The notes under the pieces were generated by a model that was not told where the DNA came from, did no database searches, and saw only the letters and a program-made list of their open reading frames with translations. A DNA stretch of 64,000 nucleotides. Origin: Catalinimonas niigatensis. GTDB taxonomy: Bacteria; Bacteroidota; Bacteroidia; Cytophagales; Cyclobacteriaceae. Both the position numbers and the translations under genes were made by a program. This document shows, in pieces, positions 8,650 to 18,217 of the stretch. The stretch is taken from contig NZ_CP119422.1 of assembly GCF_030506285.1 (NCBI RefSeq), positions 1,612,001 to 1,676,000 on the forward strand, in the 5' to 3' direction. The first letter of the stretch is position 1; each line of letters begins with the position of its first letter.

Positions 8650-9897
8650 TCACTGGTTTTCTCCTAAAAACATCCACTTATTGACAAAATTATGGGGACC
8701 TTCTAGCACAATTTTATAAAAGGAAGAAGGCTGGCCACTTACATCAAAGCTGTGCTTTTCTTTTTTCAAGGGTACTTCGTCTACTAAAGCATATTCATCT
8801 TTACCGCCTTCTTTGAAGTAATTGGTAGTACTGATCCAGACTTTCACCTTTCCCTTTTTTTCAATGGCTTCCCAACTTAACTGAAGTTGATCATTCTCCA
8901 GCTTTGCAGTCGGATTGGCGAGGGAAACTTCTCCAATCAAAGACACACCATCAATTTCCATCGCTTGTTCTCTAAGAATATCCAATTCCATATGGCGGGC
9001 AATAGTGGGGAAAATAGAAACCACGCCCGGCACCTCATTATCAAAATAAGCATTTAGATTTTTAGCGTTGGTGATAATCCAGGTAGAACGCTCCCTGTCC
9101 GACTGTCCTCCATGATGTTTTCCACTCTCCGCATCCCGTCCATGGTCGGTGGTGATAACAATCAGCCAATCTTCTTCATAGTTTTCCTCGCGGTACTGAA
9201 TAGCATCCCAAATCCTTCCGATCTGATCATCAGCTACTTCCACAGCATCATACATCTGTTGGCTGTCACCAAACTGATGCCCCATATCGTCTGTATACTC
9301 CAGATACACCCAGGATAAATCCGGACTTTCTGCTTTGACATAGCGTGCAGCTTCATCGGTCACATGCTCATCTATCAGGTGAATATACTTTCTATCATTT
9401 CCGTGAGGAAATTGCAAGGTGTCGTGTTCAAATCCATCAAAAGCATAATCGAGCTCTACATTGCCTGTTGCCTCCAACCCTTCTCCTACCAGCTTGGTAC
9501 GGTTATCCAGCCAGGTTGAGAAAATTGCTGTTTTTTTGTCAGGATATTGCTCTTCCAGAAAACGAAAAAGTGTCCAGTATTGGTAATTAGGTGCTTCAAT
9601 ATCATTTCCCCACACATTATGTTTATTGACCCAGGTGCCGGTGAGTAAACTGTTGTAGCCTACCGCAGAAATGGTGGGTGTTTCTGAATACCCATCCTTT
9701 TCACCGCCTACATAGGCGAGGGTATAGCCTCCTACTTTAGCGATTTCGTCCAGATTGGGTGTGTTGATTTTTTCAATGACATCCGATGAGATGCCATCTA
9801 CAATAATAAAGAGTGCTTTTTTGGTTTTGGACTGCGCCACTCCGCTTTCTGTGCAAATCAGCAAAATAATGAGAATGTATATATATTTTTTCAACAC
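8650..9897 (-). CDS. Alkaline phosphatase superfamily phosphodiesterase (NPP-like), exported
   Basis: The 415-residue protein has a signal peptide (residues 1-21, ending GVAQ) and the metal-site order of the alkaline-phosphatase/nucleotide pyrophosphatase superfamily: Asp34 in FIIVDGISSD, a Thr nucleophile candidate in SETPTISAVGYNS, Asp/His in YTDDMGHQFG near 208, Asp-His in TTDHGRD near 256, and His in KHHGGQ. It would hydrolyse a phosphate mono- or diester in the periplasm. A C-terminal beta domain (about 325-415) follows. It lies 165 bases after a SusD gene on the same strand, so the substrate is probably what SusC/SusD captures; the nearby choline genes make a choline phosphodiester plausible (NPP6 of animals is choline-specific). 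That last step is inference. Confidence 0.85.
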   Translation of the reverse strand: MLKKYIYILIILLICTESGVAQSKTKKALFIIVDGISSDVIEKINTPNLDEIAKVGGYTLAYVGGEKDGYSETPTISAVGYNSLLTGTWVNKHNVWGNDIEAPNYQYWTLFRFLEEQYPDKKTAIFSTWLDNRTKLVGEGLEATGNVELDYAFDGFEHDTLQFPHGNDRKYIHLIDEHVTDEAARYVKAESPDLSWVYLEYTDDMGHQFGDSQQMYDAVEVADDQIGRIWDAIQYREENYEEDWLIVITTDHGRDAESGKHHGGQSDRERSTWIITNAKNLNAYFDNEVPGVVSIFPTIARHMELDILREQAMEIDGVSLIGEVSLANPTAKLENDQLQLSWEAIEKKGKVKVWISTTNYFKEGGKDEYALVDEVPLKKEKHSFDVSGQPSSFYKIVLEGPHNFVNKWMFLGENQ

Positions 9898-10062
9898 TGG
9901 AAAATGGTTAATGTATAATTGAGTTTATATTAATTTTCTGCAGGAATAACAACTCACCGAAAGCCTTTCGCGATTTTCCTACAAAAAAGGATTGGCCAAC
10001 TCATGTGTCATGAGTAGGCGCTAATTTACTCCTACTTAAAAGCATGATGTATATCACATCTG

Positions 10063-11523
10063 CTACTCTTGCAGCAGCCACATTTCCCCATTGATATCAT
10101 CGCTCCCAAACTGGCGGTTGATGGCTTCTACCACATGAGCCTCATTGAGTTGCAGTTCTCTTTCGGGGTACATCCAGCGCTTGGGTATACGGCCTCCATT
10201 CAGGATACCCTCTCCATCCGTGCTGAATTCGGGAATACCAGTACGGCGCTGGTTGTAAAAAGGCTCCCAACCTGAATTCATAAAGAAAGACAGGTATTTC
10301 TGTGTCAGTATCATTTCCAATCCGTTGGCAGCGTTAAATGCTACGGTGGGTTGCTGCAAATAAGTCTCTATCGCTGACAGATCAATACCATAAAACTCCA
10401 TGGACGCAGCAATTCCCTGATTATAGTAAGTTTCAGGATCAGCACTGATCCAGCCACGCTGCGCTGCTTCTGCAATCGTAAAAGCTAGTTCGGGAAAGCC
10501 CAGGGAAATGCTGGGTTCGTTGACCGGATCATTATAGTAACGCTGATTGATAGGCGAACCTTCTCCTTCGTTCAGGCGATTGATGTTTTCTGTAATGCTG
10601 GCACTGCCTCCCAAACCGCTATAGGAATCAAAGCTGTTAGGATCTGCATTACTTTGGCGAGAGGTAAAATCCGGTCTTCCCATCATAAAAAGCCTGGGGT
10701 CATTCCTTTCCTTCAATAATTCCAAGTAGGATTCTTCCAGATAGTAATCCGTTTGAATACTGTTGTCATTAAAGTAAGGATAACGATTAAATTCCCGATC
10801 GTAAAAGGGTAGTGCAGCATTATCGGCATTGCTACTCATGACAGGATACTGGGCGGGGTTTTCAAAAATCTCCCGAAACTGCGCTTCAATATCCAATCCG
10901 CTGCCTTCTTTACGGGAAAGGCTCATCAACACCCGCAGCTTAAAAGAGTTGATCAGTTTTTTCCACTGCTCAATGTCTCCATTATATATCAGGTCACCGC
11001 TGATCTCACCATTGTTGGCGTCCAGCTCATTATTGGCTTCCTCCAGTTCCTGCAATACGTTTTCGTAGATCTGCTCCTGCGGTGTGTAGGCCGGAGTATA
11101 CTCTCCTTCAAAACCCGACATGGCCTCCAGGTAAGGCACATCTCCGAAGGTCTGGGATAAGTCTACGATGATGTAGGAACGCAGTAGTTTGGCAATGGCC
11201 AGGTAATTTGGATTCTCCGTACGTACCGCTTCTTCTTCCATTTTGGTCACCTGACGAAGCTGTTCGTAAGGCTCAAAACCAGCTCTTTGCCAGCCATAGT
11301 ATTGCGTAAGGCTGGCTCCCTGGGTATAGACCAAGTGCCTCGAGGCCAGGGCAGCATCCAAAGTGATATCATTGAAAACGCTGATTTCAAGATTGGTAAG
11401 TAACAAACCAGGCCCAACTTCAGTCGCACGGTTGGGGTCAATTTGCAGTTCTTCAAAGTCCTGACAGGCCGTTGCTGCCAAGACGGTAAAGGCTAACAGA
11501 ATATATTTTATAGGATGATTCAT
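10063..11523 (-). CDS. SusD/RagB family nutrient-binding outer-membrane lipoprotein
   Basis: The protein (486 residues) starts with a lipoprotein signal, LAATAC with Cys20 as the lipidated residue, then DFEELQIDPNRATEV, the opening typical of the SusD-like group with the DPN motif. TPR-like helices follow (AIAKLLRSYIIVDLSQTFGD, then VPYLEA), and the C-terminal part has PKRWMYPERELQLNEAHVV, also usual for the group. SusD lids the SusC barrel and binds ligand at the cell surface. It starts 12 bases after the SusC stop, so the two are co-transcribed. Confidence 0.93.
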   Translation of the reverse strand: MNHPIKYILLAFTVLAATACQDFEELQIDPNRATEVGPGLLLTNLEISVFNDITLDAALASRHLVYTQGASLTQYYGWQRAGFEPYEQLRQVTKMEEEAVRTENPNYLAIAKLLRSYIIVDLSQTFGDVPYLEAMSGFEGEYTPAYTPQEQIYENVLQELEEANNELDANNGEISGDLIYNGDIEQWKKLINSFKLRVLMSLSRKEGSGLDIEAQFREIFENPAQYPVMSSNADNAALPFYDREFNRYPYFNDNSIQTDYYLEESYLELLKERNDPRLFMMGRPDFTSRQSNADPNSFDSYSGLGGSASITENINRLNEGEGSPINQRYYNDPVNEPSISLGFPELAFTIAEAAQRGWISADPETYYNQGIAASMEFYGIDLSAIETYLQQPTVAFNAANGLEMILTQKYLSFFMNSGWEPFYNQRRTGIPEFSTDGEGILNGGRIPKRWMYPERELQLNEAHVVEAINRQFGSDDINGEMWLLQE

Positions 11524-11535
11524 GATTGTTTTCTT

Positions 11536-14500
11536 TTAGAAAGTAAGGTTAATGTTGAAACCTAAACTGCGGGCTGAAGGGGTCTGTAGTGCATCTTCTC
11601 CCTGATCGGGATCTATATTCGGCACATCTGACCAGAGGAAGAGATTCCTGCCTACGAAAGATACGGAAGCCTGGTCAAAGAAAATGTTTTCCAGCACTGC
11701 ACCGGGAAGTGCATAAGTGAGTGTCACTTCGCGCAGCTTCATAAAGGTTTCTTTGAAGATACCCGGTTGCTGTGGTGTTCCGTCATAATAGTCTTTCGTC
11801 CAGGCGATATAATTAACAGCCTGCGTATTGGGTGCAAAAGTCCGGCTGTCGCTGGTGATGTTGCCATCGCTGTCATATTCTGCTGCTCCATCCACGATCA
11901 CTACGCCTTCACCCACATAAGTAGACTCACCGGCGTTGGCATCATCGCGGAATTGATTGACAGAACCGGGATGTGTTCCGCCCCACCACATTTTGGAGTT
12001 GGTCTCGCTATAAAAACTACCTCCATAACGACCATCAAATAACACATTCAGGCTGAAGTTTTTATACGTAAATGTATTGCTCACCCCAAATACACCGTCG
12101 GGATCTCCATACCCCACTCTACGCTGAAAAGGATCTACCAGAGGAAAACCATTGTCTCCATAAATAACATCTCCCTGTGGAGAACGTAGCCAGTCAGAAG
12201 TATAGTAAGCGTCCGCCCGCTCTCCGAGTTGCACATTATTCAATTCATCTGCCCCACCATATATATCCGTCAGCTCTCTACGGTGACGTGACCAGTTGAC
12301 CAATACATCCCAGCGGAAAGCGTTCAATTCTACTGGCCGGGCATTCAGTACCACTTCCAATCCCCTTCTTCTGTACTCATTGCCATTGACCAGGCGCTGG
12401 GTAAAACCGGAGGCTTCCGACACCGGAATGGTGGTAATATTGTTGTAGTCGCGCATATTATAATAAGCCACATCTACTCCTATACGCCCTTCCAGAAAAC
12501 GAGCGTCCAGCCCTATCTCATAGGAGTTCGTGGTTTCTGGAGAGATGTCAGGAGATATCTGGGTGCCCGGAAAATACACGGAAGCATTATTGTTCCAGTT
12601 GGTACCCGGCAAATAGGCCTGCACCTGATTGTAGGGATATTCCTCGCCAAAACCTGTGAGGTCAAAATTGATATAGCCGGAAGATACCTGTGACCAAGAA
12701 CCTCTCACTTTCAGAAAGCTGAACACATCAGGTACAGGCACAATATCAGAGATTACCGTACTTAAGGATACGGAAGGATAGAAATAAGAATTATTTCCTA
12801 CCGGTAAGGTAGAAATCCAGTCGTTTCTTCCCGTCACTGTCAGGAAGACAGAGTTCAGGAATTCCAGATCCAATGTACCATACACACTGTTTACTTTCTG
12901 ATCCTGGAGCAGATTATTTCCAGTCAGATTATTGGTGGAGTTGCTGAGGTTATAGAATTCCGGCACATTTAGACCATCCGTATTTACATTTAATTCACGA
13001 TAATTATTATAGCGGTTGGCCCCTCCTACTGAAACACTAATATTTAATTCTTCTGCCAATTGCTTCTTGTAGGTGGCAATAATATCTGTGTTGATGTTAA
13101 AGTTGTATTCATTGCTAAGCTCCAGGTTACCACGGGAGTTGACGCCATAGCGAATATAGCTGAGGGGCTCTCTCACACTGCGGTTGGTATTGTACCAGTT
13201 TATGCCGGAACGAGCCAGTATTTCCAGATTTTCAAGGGGTTCATAGGTGAGACTTATCTGTCCGTAGTTATTGTCTTTGTTATAACCCTGCAAAAATTCG
13301 TAGGCCTGAAAATAGGGGTTATTATACCAGGAAGTATTGAAATGGCGCTGCTGTATCCCTTCCTGGCCTTCCATCCAGTAGTTCCTCAGGTCGCGTATGT
13401 CTATATCCGGGCCGGTCCAAAGTACCAGATTATATAAGTAGTTTTGTGGTCCGTAACTTCTTTCGGGAAAGTTATCACTGTACTGCTTATTATAAGTCAG
13501 GGAAGCATCAGCACGCAATTTATCTGCCAGCTGATAACCTCCTGCAACCGAAAAGGTGGTAGAGTTGAGGCCGGTATTCGGTACCATTCCTTTCTGGTAC
13601 ATATTTGACAATGATACCCGGAAATTTCCCTGCTCATTGCCACCGCTAACACTTACGTTATTGGTCGTGAGCATTCCTGTCCTGAAAAAATTTTCTACAT
13701 TATCTCTGCCCCTGGATAGAAAGGGTGTAGGAATGCGTTCGCCTGTTTGTGGATCTATTGGGCTGTTAAGTTGTGGTGTCTCAAAATAGCCGCTAGGTGT
13801 GTTGGGATCCGCTTGATCCAGTTTAGGTCCCCAGATCCACCCTCCACCTTCGGGCCCTCCACCTGAGCCGTCGATATAGGCATAGCTACCGTTATTTCCA
13901 TTACCATAGGTACTTTGTACATCAGGAATACGGATGTAACTGGGCTGAAACATAGTACTGGAGTTGATGCTCACATCCACACCTCCCCGACTCCCGCGTT
14001 TGGTCGTAATCATGATCGCACCGTCCCTACCGATAGAGCCGTAAAGGGCAGAAGCGGTAGGCCCTTTCAACACATCTATACTTTCCACATCGTCCGAACT
14101 GATTTTCCACAAATCAGCCTCAGGATTGGGGATGCCATCAATCACAATCAGGGGATCTCTGCCTCTCAGTTCAAGCTGAGGGTCTTCAAAAAGTCCGGTA
14201 GGATTATATACGTTCAGACCGGCGACTTTTCCGCTTAAAGAGCGGGCTACATTAGGCTCACGTGCTTTTTGCAACCCTTCACCTGATACCTCCTGTACCG
14301 CATAACCGAGTGCTTTTTTCTCTTTTTCAATCCCCAAAGCTGTAACAACTACCTCAGTAAGCTGCTCAGCGTCAGGCGGAAGAGACACATCAAGTAATGA
14401 TTGGCCATTCACAGGCATTTCTACCGTTTGATATCCTACAAAAGAGAAAATTAACACACTATTTTCATTAGGCACTTCAATACGGTAAATACCATTTAGG

Positions 14501-14700
14501 TTGGTTACTGTGCCTTGGGTCGTATTTTTAATCAGCACATTTACGCCCGGAACGGGATCTCCTACATCATCCAATACAGTACCCTCAACTTCAAATGACT
14601 GAGCTTTGAGTGTGAGACATAGGCTGAGCGCAAAAAGACTGAACAACAGGCGTCTTACCCAACAGAAAACGCTGGAAGAACTTTGTAAAAGTTTCATCAT
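11536..14700 (-). CDS. SusC/RagA family TonB-linked outer-membrane transporter
   Basis: The protein (1054 residues) has a signal peptide (to about residue 34), a carboxypeptidase-regulatory-like domain (about 38-110: DPVPGVNVLIKNTTQGTVTN), the VVVTALGIEKEKKALGYA motif near 117-134, a plug domain (about 130-235: SLSGKVAGLNVY, DPLIVIDGIPNPEA) and a barrel ending RSLGFNINLTF. Unlike the SusC at 71-3508 it lacks an STN domain, so it is not expected to signal to a FecR. It opens a minus-strand operon with SusD and the phosphodiesterase, and diverges from the choline symporter gene with 391 bases between them. Confidence 0.94.
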   Translation of the reverse strand: MMKLLQSSSSVFCWVRRLLFSLFALSLCLTLKAQSFEVEGTVLDDVGDPVPGVNVLIKNTTQGTVTNLNGIYRIEVPNENSVLIFSFVGYQTVEMPVNGQSLLDVSLPPDAEQLTEVVVTALGIEKEKKALGYAVQEVSGEGLQKAREPNVARSLSGKVAGLNVYNPTGLFEDPQLELRGRDPLIVIDGIPNPEADLWKISSDDVESIDVLKGPTASALYGSIGRDGAIMITTKRGSRGGVDVSINSSTMFQPSYIRIPDVQSTYGNGNNGSYAYIDGSGGGPEGGGWIWGPKLDQADPNTPSGYFETPQLNSPIDPQTGERIPTPFLSRGRDNVENFFRTGMLTTNNVSVSGGNEQGNFRVSLSNMYQKGMVPNTGLNSTTFSVAGGYQLADKLRADASLTYNKQYSDNFPERSYGPQNYLYNLVLWTGPDIDIRDLRNYWMEGQEGIQQRHFNTSWYNNPYFQAYEFLQGYNKDNNYGQISLTYEPLENLEILARSGINWYNTNRSVREPLSYIRYGVNSRGNLELSNEYNFNINTDIIATYKKQLAEELNISVSVGGANRYNNYRELNVNTDGLNVPEFYNLSNSTNNLTGNNLLQDQKVNSVYGTLDLEFLNSVFLTVTGRNDWISTLPVGNNSYFYPSVSLSTVISDIVPVPDVFSFLKVRGSWSQVSSGYINFDLTGFGEEYPYNQVQAYLPGTNWNNNASVYFPGTQISPDISPETTNSYEIGLDARFLEGRIGVDVAYYNMRDYNNITTIPVSEASGFTQRLVNGNEYRRRGLEVVLNARPVELNAFRWDVLVNWSRHRRELTDIYGGADELNNVQLGERADAYYTSDWLRSPQGDVIYGDNGFPLVDPFQRRVGYGDPDGVFGVSNTFTYKNFSLNVLFDGRYGGSFYSETNSKMWWGGTHPGSVNQFRDDANAGESTYVGEGVVIVDGAAEYDSDGNITSDSRTFAPNTQAVNYIAWTKDYYDGTPQQPGIFKETFMKLREVTLTYALPGAVLENIFFDQASVSFVGRNLFLWSDVPNIDPDQGEDALQTPSARSLGFNINLTF

Positions 14701-14763
14701 AGTAAATTAGGTTAGCAATAAATCAGGATTTATAAATCAGTTGTACCTACACCAATCCTCCGA

Positions 14764-14771
14764 CAAAATTA
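14764..14771 (-). promoter_or_regulatory. Possible -7 element of the SusC/SusD/phosphodiesterase operon
   Basis: Read on the minus strand this is TAATTTTG, matching the Bacteroidota -7 consensus TAnnTTTG, 64 bases upstream of the SusC start. I do not find a TTTG -33 box at the right distance, so the promoter is only tentative. The surrounding gap (14701-15091) also contains an AGATAG/CTATCT inverted repeat (14869-14888) and an AAGTTGC/GCAACTT hairpin (14906-14926) that could be operator-like. Confidence 0.35.
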
Positions 14772-15025
14772 GTATAGTATCTCTTAATAGGTCTGTATTT
14801 TCGGTTTAAGGTTTGATTAAACTTAGATACAGCGAACGTAACAATCGCATAATATGAATTACGCAAGGAGATAGTTAAAGCGCTATCTATTGTTTACGGA
14901 AGAATAAGTTGCACTCTGGGCAACTTTTCATACGAGGACGCAAAGGTATAGGGATCAGGCAGGAGAAACAAGCCTTAGCAGCATTAGATTTTAAATATTA
15001 CAATTACTATAAAAATAGTTTAATT

Positions 15026-15057
15026 TTTGACTCCTAGGATAAGCCGATGTACTTTTG
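15026..15057 (+). promoter_or_regulatory. Bacteroidota-type promoter of the choline symporter gene
   Basis: TTTG at 15026-15029 and TACTTTTG at 15050-15057 fit the Bacteroidota sigma consensus TTTG - 17 to 23 bases - TAnnTTTG, with a 20-base spacer. The expected start of transcription is near 15064, giving a short leader before the ATG at 15092. This is one of the best-matching promoters I can see in the window. Confidence 0.7.
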
Positions 15058-15091
15058 CGCCTCCTTTTTTCCAATCTTCTAAATCAAACGA

Positions 15092-16696
15092 ATGCAATCC
15101 TCGTTCTTAAGGAAGCTCTTACCTTCCCTGCTGATCATGCTTGTCTTACTACTGTTAGGGATCATACTACATGGAATGGGCAGGCCGGTCTATTGGCCGG
15201 GCTTCATTGCGATGATGTTCTTCTATGCAGTGATCTTTTATATCGGCACTTATGCTGCTTCTATGAAAGGAGAGGAAAACGAGAACAGTGTGATGCTGGC
15301 GGGCAGGTCCATTCCGCTGGGAGTTGCTGTTTTTACCATGAGTGCTACCTGGGTAGGCGGAGGCTATATCAATGGTACTGCGGAATATACCAGTTCTTCC
15401 GGCTTAGCCTGGGTGCAGGCGCCTTGGGGTTATGCCCTTAGCTTGATTATTGGCGGTTTGTTTTTTGCCCGAAAGATGCGACGCTATGAATTCAAAACCA
15501 TGGTAGACCCCTTGGAGCAGCGATTTGGTAAGAAAGTCGCTGCTGTGCTTTCATTGCCTGCAATTTTAGGAGAGCTCTTCTGGACATCCGCTATTCTTAC
15601 GGCTTTAGGCACTACTTTCGGAACCGTGCTGGGGATGGATTTTGTTCCTTCCATCATCGTATCGGCAGCCATAGCCATTGCTTATACTGCTTTGGGTGGC
15701 CTTTGGGCAGTTGCTTTTACCGATGTCATCCAAATGATTCTTTTGCTGGTTGGCCTCACGCTTGTGATTCCCTTTGCATTGGACAAAGTAGGGGGCTGGG
15801 AGTATGCATGGAGCACTTATAAGGAAAATAAAGGAATCTTAGCCAATCTGCTTCCTCCATTAGATGGGTGGAAAAATGATGCTTGGGGAGATTATTACTG
15901 GAACTGGTGGGATTCTGCCCTGCTCCTGATATTCGGAGGTATTCCCTGGCAGGTATATTTCCAAAGAGTACTCGCTTCAAAAAATGAGCAGGTAGCTATG
16001 CGGCTTTCTATCATCGCAGGATTTGTTTGTCTACTAGCCGCCATTCCTGCCATCATGATCGGAGTGATCGGCAATGTAGTGGACTGGTCATCAGTGGGTG
16101 TTGAGGCACCGGAAGAGGCAGCACTCACTTTGCCTTATGTCGTCCGATATCTAACCAACCCAATTGTCGCTACGATCGGTCTGGGAGCTATTGCCGCTGC
16201 GGTGATGTCATCAGTTGATTCTTCTATCCTTTCGGCTTCTTCTATGGCTTCCTGGAATCTTTACCGCACTTTACTGAGACCAAAGGTAGATTCAAAAACC
16301 TTATCAAAAGTGATCAAAAGAGTGATCTGGATCATAGGTGTGGCTGCCACGCTCATTGCCTTACAAGTGAAAAGCGTTTACGCCCTCTGGTTTTTGTGCA
16401 GTGATTTTGTCTACTGCATTTTGTTTCCTCAGTTGGTCTGTGCACTTTTTGACAAGAAAGCTAATCGCTACGGAGCCATTGCCGGATTAATAGTCTCAGT
16501 AGTGTTACGTTTTGGAGGAGGTGAACCTACTTTAGGTTTGGAGGGAATCATCCCCTATCCGATGGCTTTGGAAGATGGCACAGTGCTTTTCCCTTTCCGT
16601 ACCCTGGCTATGGTGAGTGGATTAATGACTATTTTATTAGTTTCAAGATTCAGTCAGAAACAATGCCCACCCCAAGCTCTGCGTAAGATGGGGTAG
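15092..16696 (+). CDS. Sodium:solute symporter, high-affinity choline transporter (CHT1/SLC5A7) type
   Basis: This 534-residue inner-membrane protein has about 13 hydrophobic segments and follows the SLC5 fold. Its wording is strikingly close to the animal choline transporter CHT1: TMSATWVGGGYINGTAEYTS, then GLAWVQAPWGYALSLIIGGL, GGIPWQVYFQRVLAS, AAAVMSSVDSSILSASSMAS, FVYCILFPQLVCALF and RFGGGEPTLGLEG. It should use the sodium gradient to import choline. Downstream, convergent genes encode choline dehydrogenase and betaine aldehyde dehydrogenase, fitting the substrate. An N-terminal extra hydrophobic helix precedes the conserved core. Similarity to CHT1 is from memory of the family, not an alignment. 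Confidence 0.87.
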   Translation: MQSSFLRKLLPSLLIMLVLLLLGIILHGMGRPVYWPGFIAMMFFYAVIFYIGTYAASMKGEENENSVMLAGRSIPLGVAVFTMSATWVGGGYINGTAEYTSSSGLAWVQAPWGYALSLIIGGLFFARKMRRYEFKTMVDPLEQRFGKKVAAVLSLPAILGELFWTSAILTALGTTFGTVLGMDFVPSIIVSAAIAIAYTALGGLWAVAFTDVIQMILLLVGLTLVIPFALDKVGGWEYAWSTYKENKGILANLLPPLDGWKNDAWGDYYWNWWDSALLLIFGGIPWQVYFQRVLASKNEQVAMRLSIIAGFVCLLAAIPAIMIGVIGNVVDWSSVGVEAPEEAALTLPYVVRYLTNPIVATIGLGAIAAAVMSSVDSSILSASSMASWNLYRTLLRPKVDSKTLSKVIKRVIWIIGVAATLIALQVKSVYALWFLCSDFVYCILFPQLVCALFDKKANRYGAIAGLIVSVVLRFGGGEPTLGLEGIIPYPMALEDGTVLFPFRTLAMVSGLMTILLVSRFSQKQCPPQALRKMG

Positions 16697-16705
16697 GCTT
16701 GATTA

Positions 16706-18196
16706 TTACTTATCCAGTAAAATAAAATCCGCGCAGCGTTCTCCTATCATCATGCAGGTGATGCAGGGATTGATACTTGTGATGGTCGGAAAAACCGAAG
16801 CGTCCGCGATGCGTAGGTTTTGAATTCCTTTCACTTTCAGACTGGAATTTGTCACCGCTTTTTCATCCTCTTCACTGCCCATCTTGCAGGTACCTGCCGG
16901 GTGATACACAGTATTGTGGGTTTTATAAATATACGCTCTGATCTCTTCATCGGTCTGTACCTCAGGGCCTGGTGCCAGTTCCTGCTTAATCCAGGGTCTT
17001 AAAGCAGGCTGCTCCGCTATCTTTCGGGCAATTTTAATTCCTTCCACCATCACTTTGATATCATAACCCTCCGGGTCGGTGAAGTATTTGGGGTCAATCA
17101 GCGGAGCATCTTCAGGATTTGCTGACTTTAACCTTACTATGCCTTCACTTCTGGCCTGCATGACATTAGGTGTCAGGGAAAAAGCCTGCTCTGCTGTAGG
17201 ATAACCGGCAGGTACGGTATGCATATCAAAGGCCTCCGTACCGAAGTGAAACATCAGATCAGAGATGGGAAGGTTCTCTCTGGTTTTACAGAATATTCCA
17301 ATCTCATACTTCTGCGCAGTGGCTTCCGGAACAGGCAGGGCTGATTCCCACATAATAACGCCTTCCGGATGGTCCAGCAGATGCTCTCCAACGCCTGCTA
17401 AGTCTTGAATCACTGGTATGTCCATTGCTTTCAGATGATCAGCAGGGCCGATGCCAGAAAGCATCAGCAAATGAGGCGTATGAAAAGCCCCTCCGGAAAG
17501 GATCACTTCCTGCGCTGCCTCAAACGTACCTTTGTTGGTTTCTACTCCGGTTACCCGTTTATGTTCATCAATCAGAAGTTTGGTAGCAAAGGTTTCAGTG
17601 ATGATGGTCAGGTCTTCGGGAATCTGATCATAAGGATGCAGATAGGCTACTGAACTTGAATACCTTAGCCCTCCTTTTTTATTCAGTGAAAACCAACCGG
17701 CACTTTGGTGATAATTTCCCTGTTCAAAATCCTGGGCAGGGATACCGAATTGTTCACTGGCTTCTATCATGGCCTTACCGCAGGCATTGGCCGAGTTTGA
17801 CTTCTCCAGGTTTACCTTTTCAAGTACTTTATCATAGAACGGTCGTACTTGCTGCGGAGTCCAGTTTTCTACGCCTAGCTTGGTCCAGACTTCAAAGTCA
17901 TGACCCGGGGCCTGAAAGGCAATGGCGGAGTTGTGTGAACTACAACCGCCCATCACTTTGGCGCGGCTATGTCGCATATTGCTATTGCCATTTTTCTGTG
18001 GCGCGATCGTGAAGTCATAATCCAGATCCCCTTCCAGCAAAGTAGACCACTGTTTTAATTGCAGCACATCTTCTCGCTTTTCATCGGAGATACCTGCTTC
18101 AATCAGCAGTATTTTTCCTGCTTTTTTTTCGGCAAGCCGGTAAGCCGTAACCACGCCCGCGGTTCCTCCGCCGACAATAACGTAATCGTACTTCAT
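16706..18196 (-). CDS. betA: Choline dehydrogenase-like GMC oxidoreductase
   Basis: The 496-residue flavoprotein starts with the FAD-binding motif YVIVGGGTAGVVTAYRLAE and has the GMC signatures GGCSSHNSAIAFQAP (about 84-98), ILSGGAFHTPHLLMLSGIGP and the C-terminal HPAGTCKMGSEED with the catalytic His, followed by DASVFPTITSINPC. GMC enzymes of this type oxidise choline to betaine aldehyde. It lies 21 bases after the betaine aldehyde dehydrogenase gene on the same strand, and ends 10 bases from the convergent choline symporter, which supports choline as substrate. Other alcohols remain possible, as GMC enzymes are hard to tell apart. It is shorter than E. coli BetA (about 556). Confidence 0.8.
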   Translation of the reverse strand: MKYDYVIVGGGTAGVVTAYRLAEKKAGKILLIEAGISDEKREDVLQLKQWSTLLEGDLDYDFTIAPQKNGNSNMRHSRAKVMGGCSSHNSAIAFQAPGHDFEVWTKLGVENWTPQQVRPFYDKVLEKVNLEKSNSANACGKAMIEASEQFGIPAQDFEQGNYHQSAGWFSLNKKGGLRYSSSVAYLHPYDQIPEDLTIITETFATKLLIDEHKRVTGVETNKGTFEAAQEVILSGGAFHTPHLLMLSGIGPADHLKAMDIPVIQDLAGVGEHLLDHPEGVIMWESALPVPEATAQKYEIGIFCKTRENLPISDLMFHFGTEAFDMHTVPAGYPTAEQAFSLTPNVMQARSEGIVRLKSANPEDAPLIDPKYFTDPEGYDIKVMVEGIKIARKIAEQPALRPWIKQELAPGPEVQTDEEIRAYIYKTHNTVYHPAGTCKMGSEEDEKAVTNSSLKVKGIQNLRIADASVFPTITSINPCITCMMIGERCADFILLDK

Positions 18197-18217
18197 GAGA
18201 TAAATTCGTGTAGGTTT

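Noticed and set aside
13060-13437. 125-codon plus-strand frame inside the second susC
   Set aside because: Shadow of the minus-strand barrel-coding region; no start context or family features.
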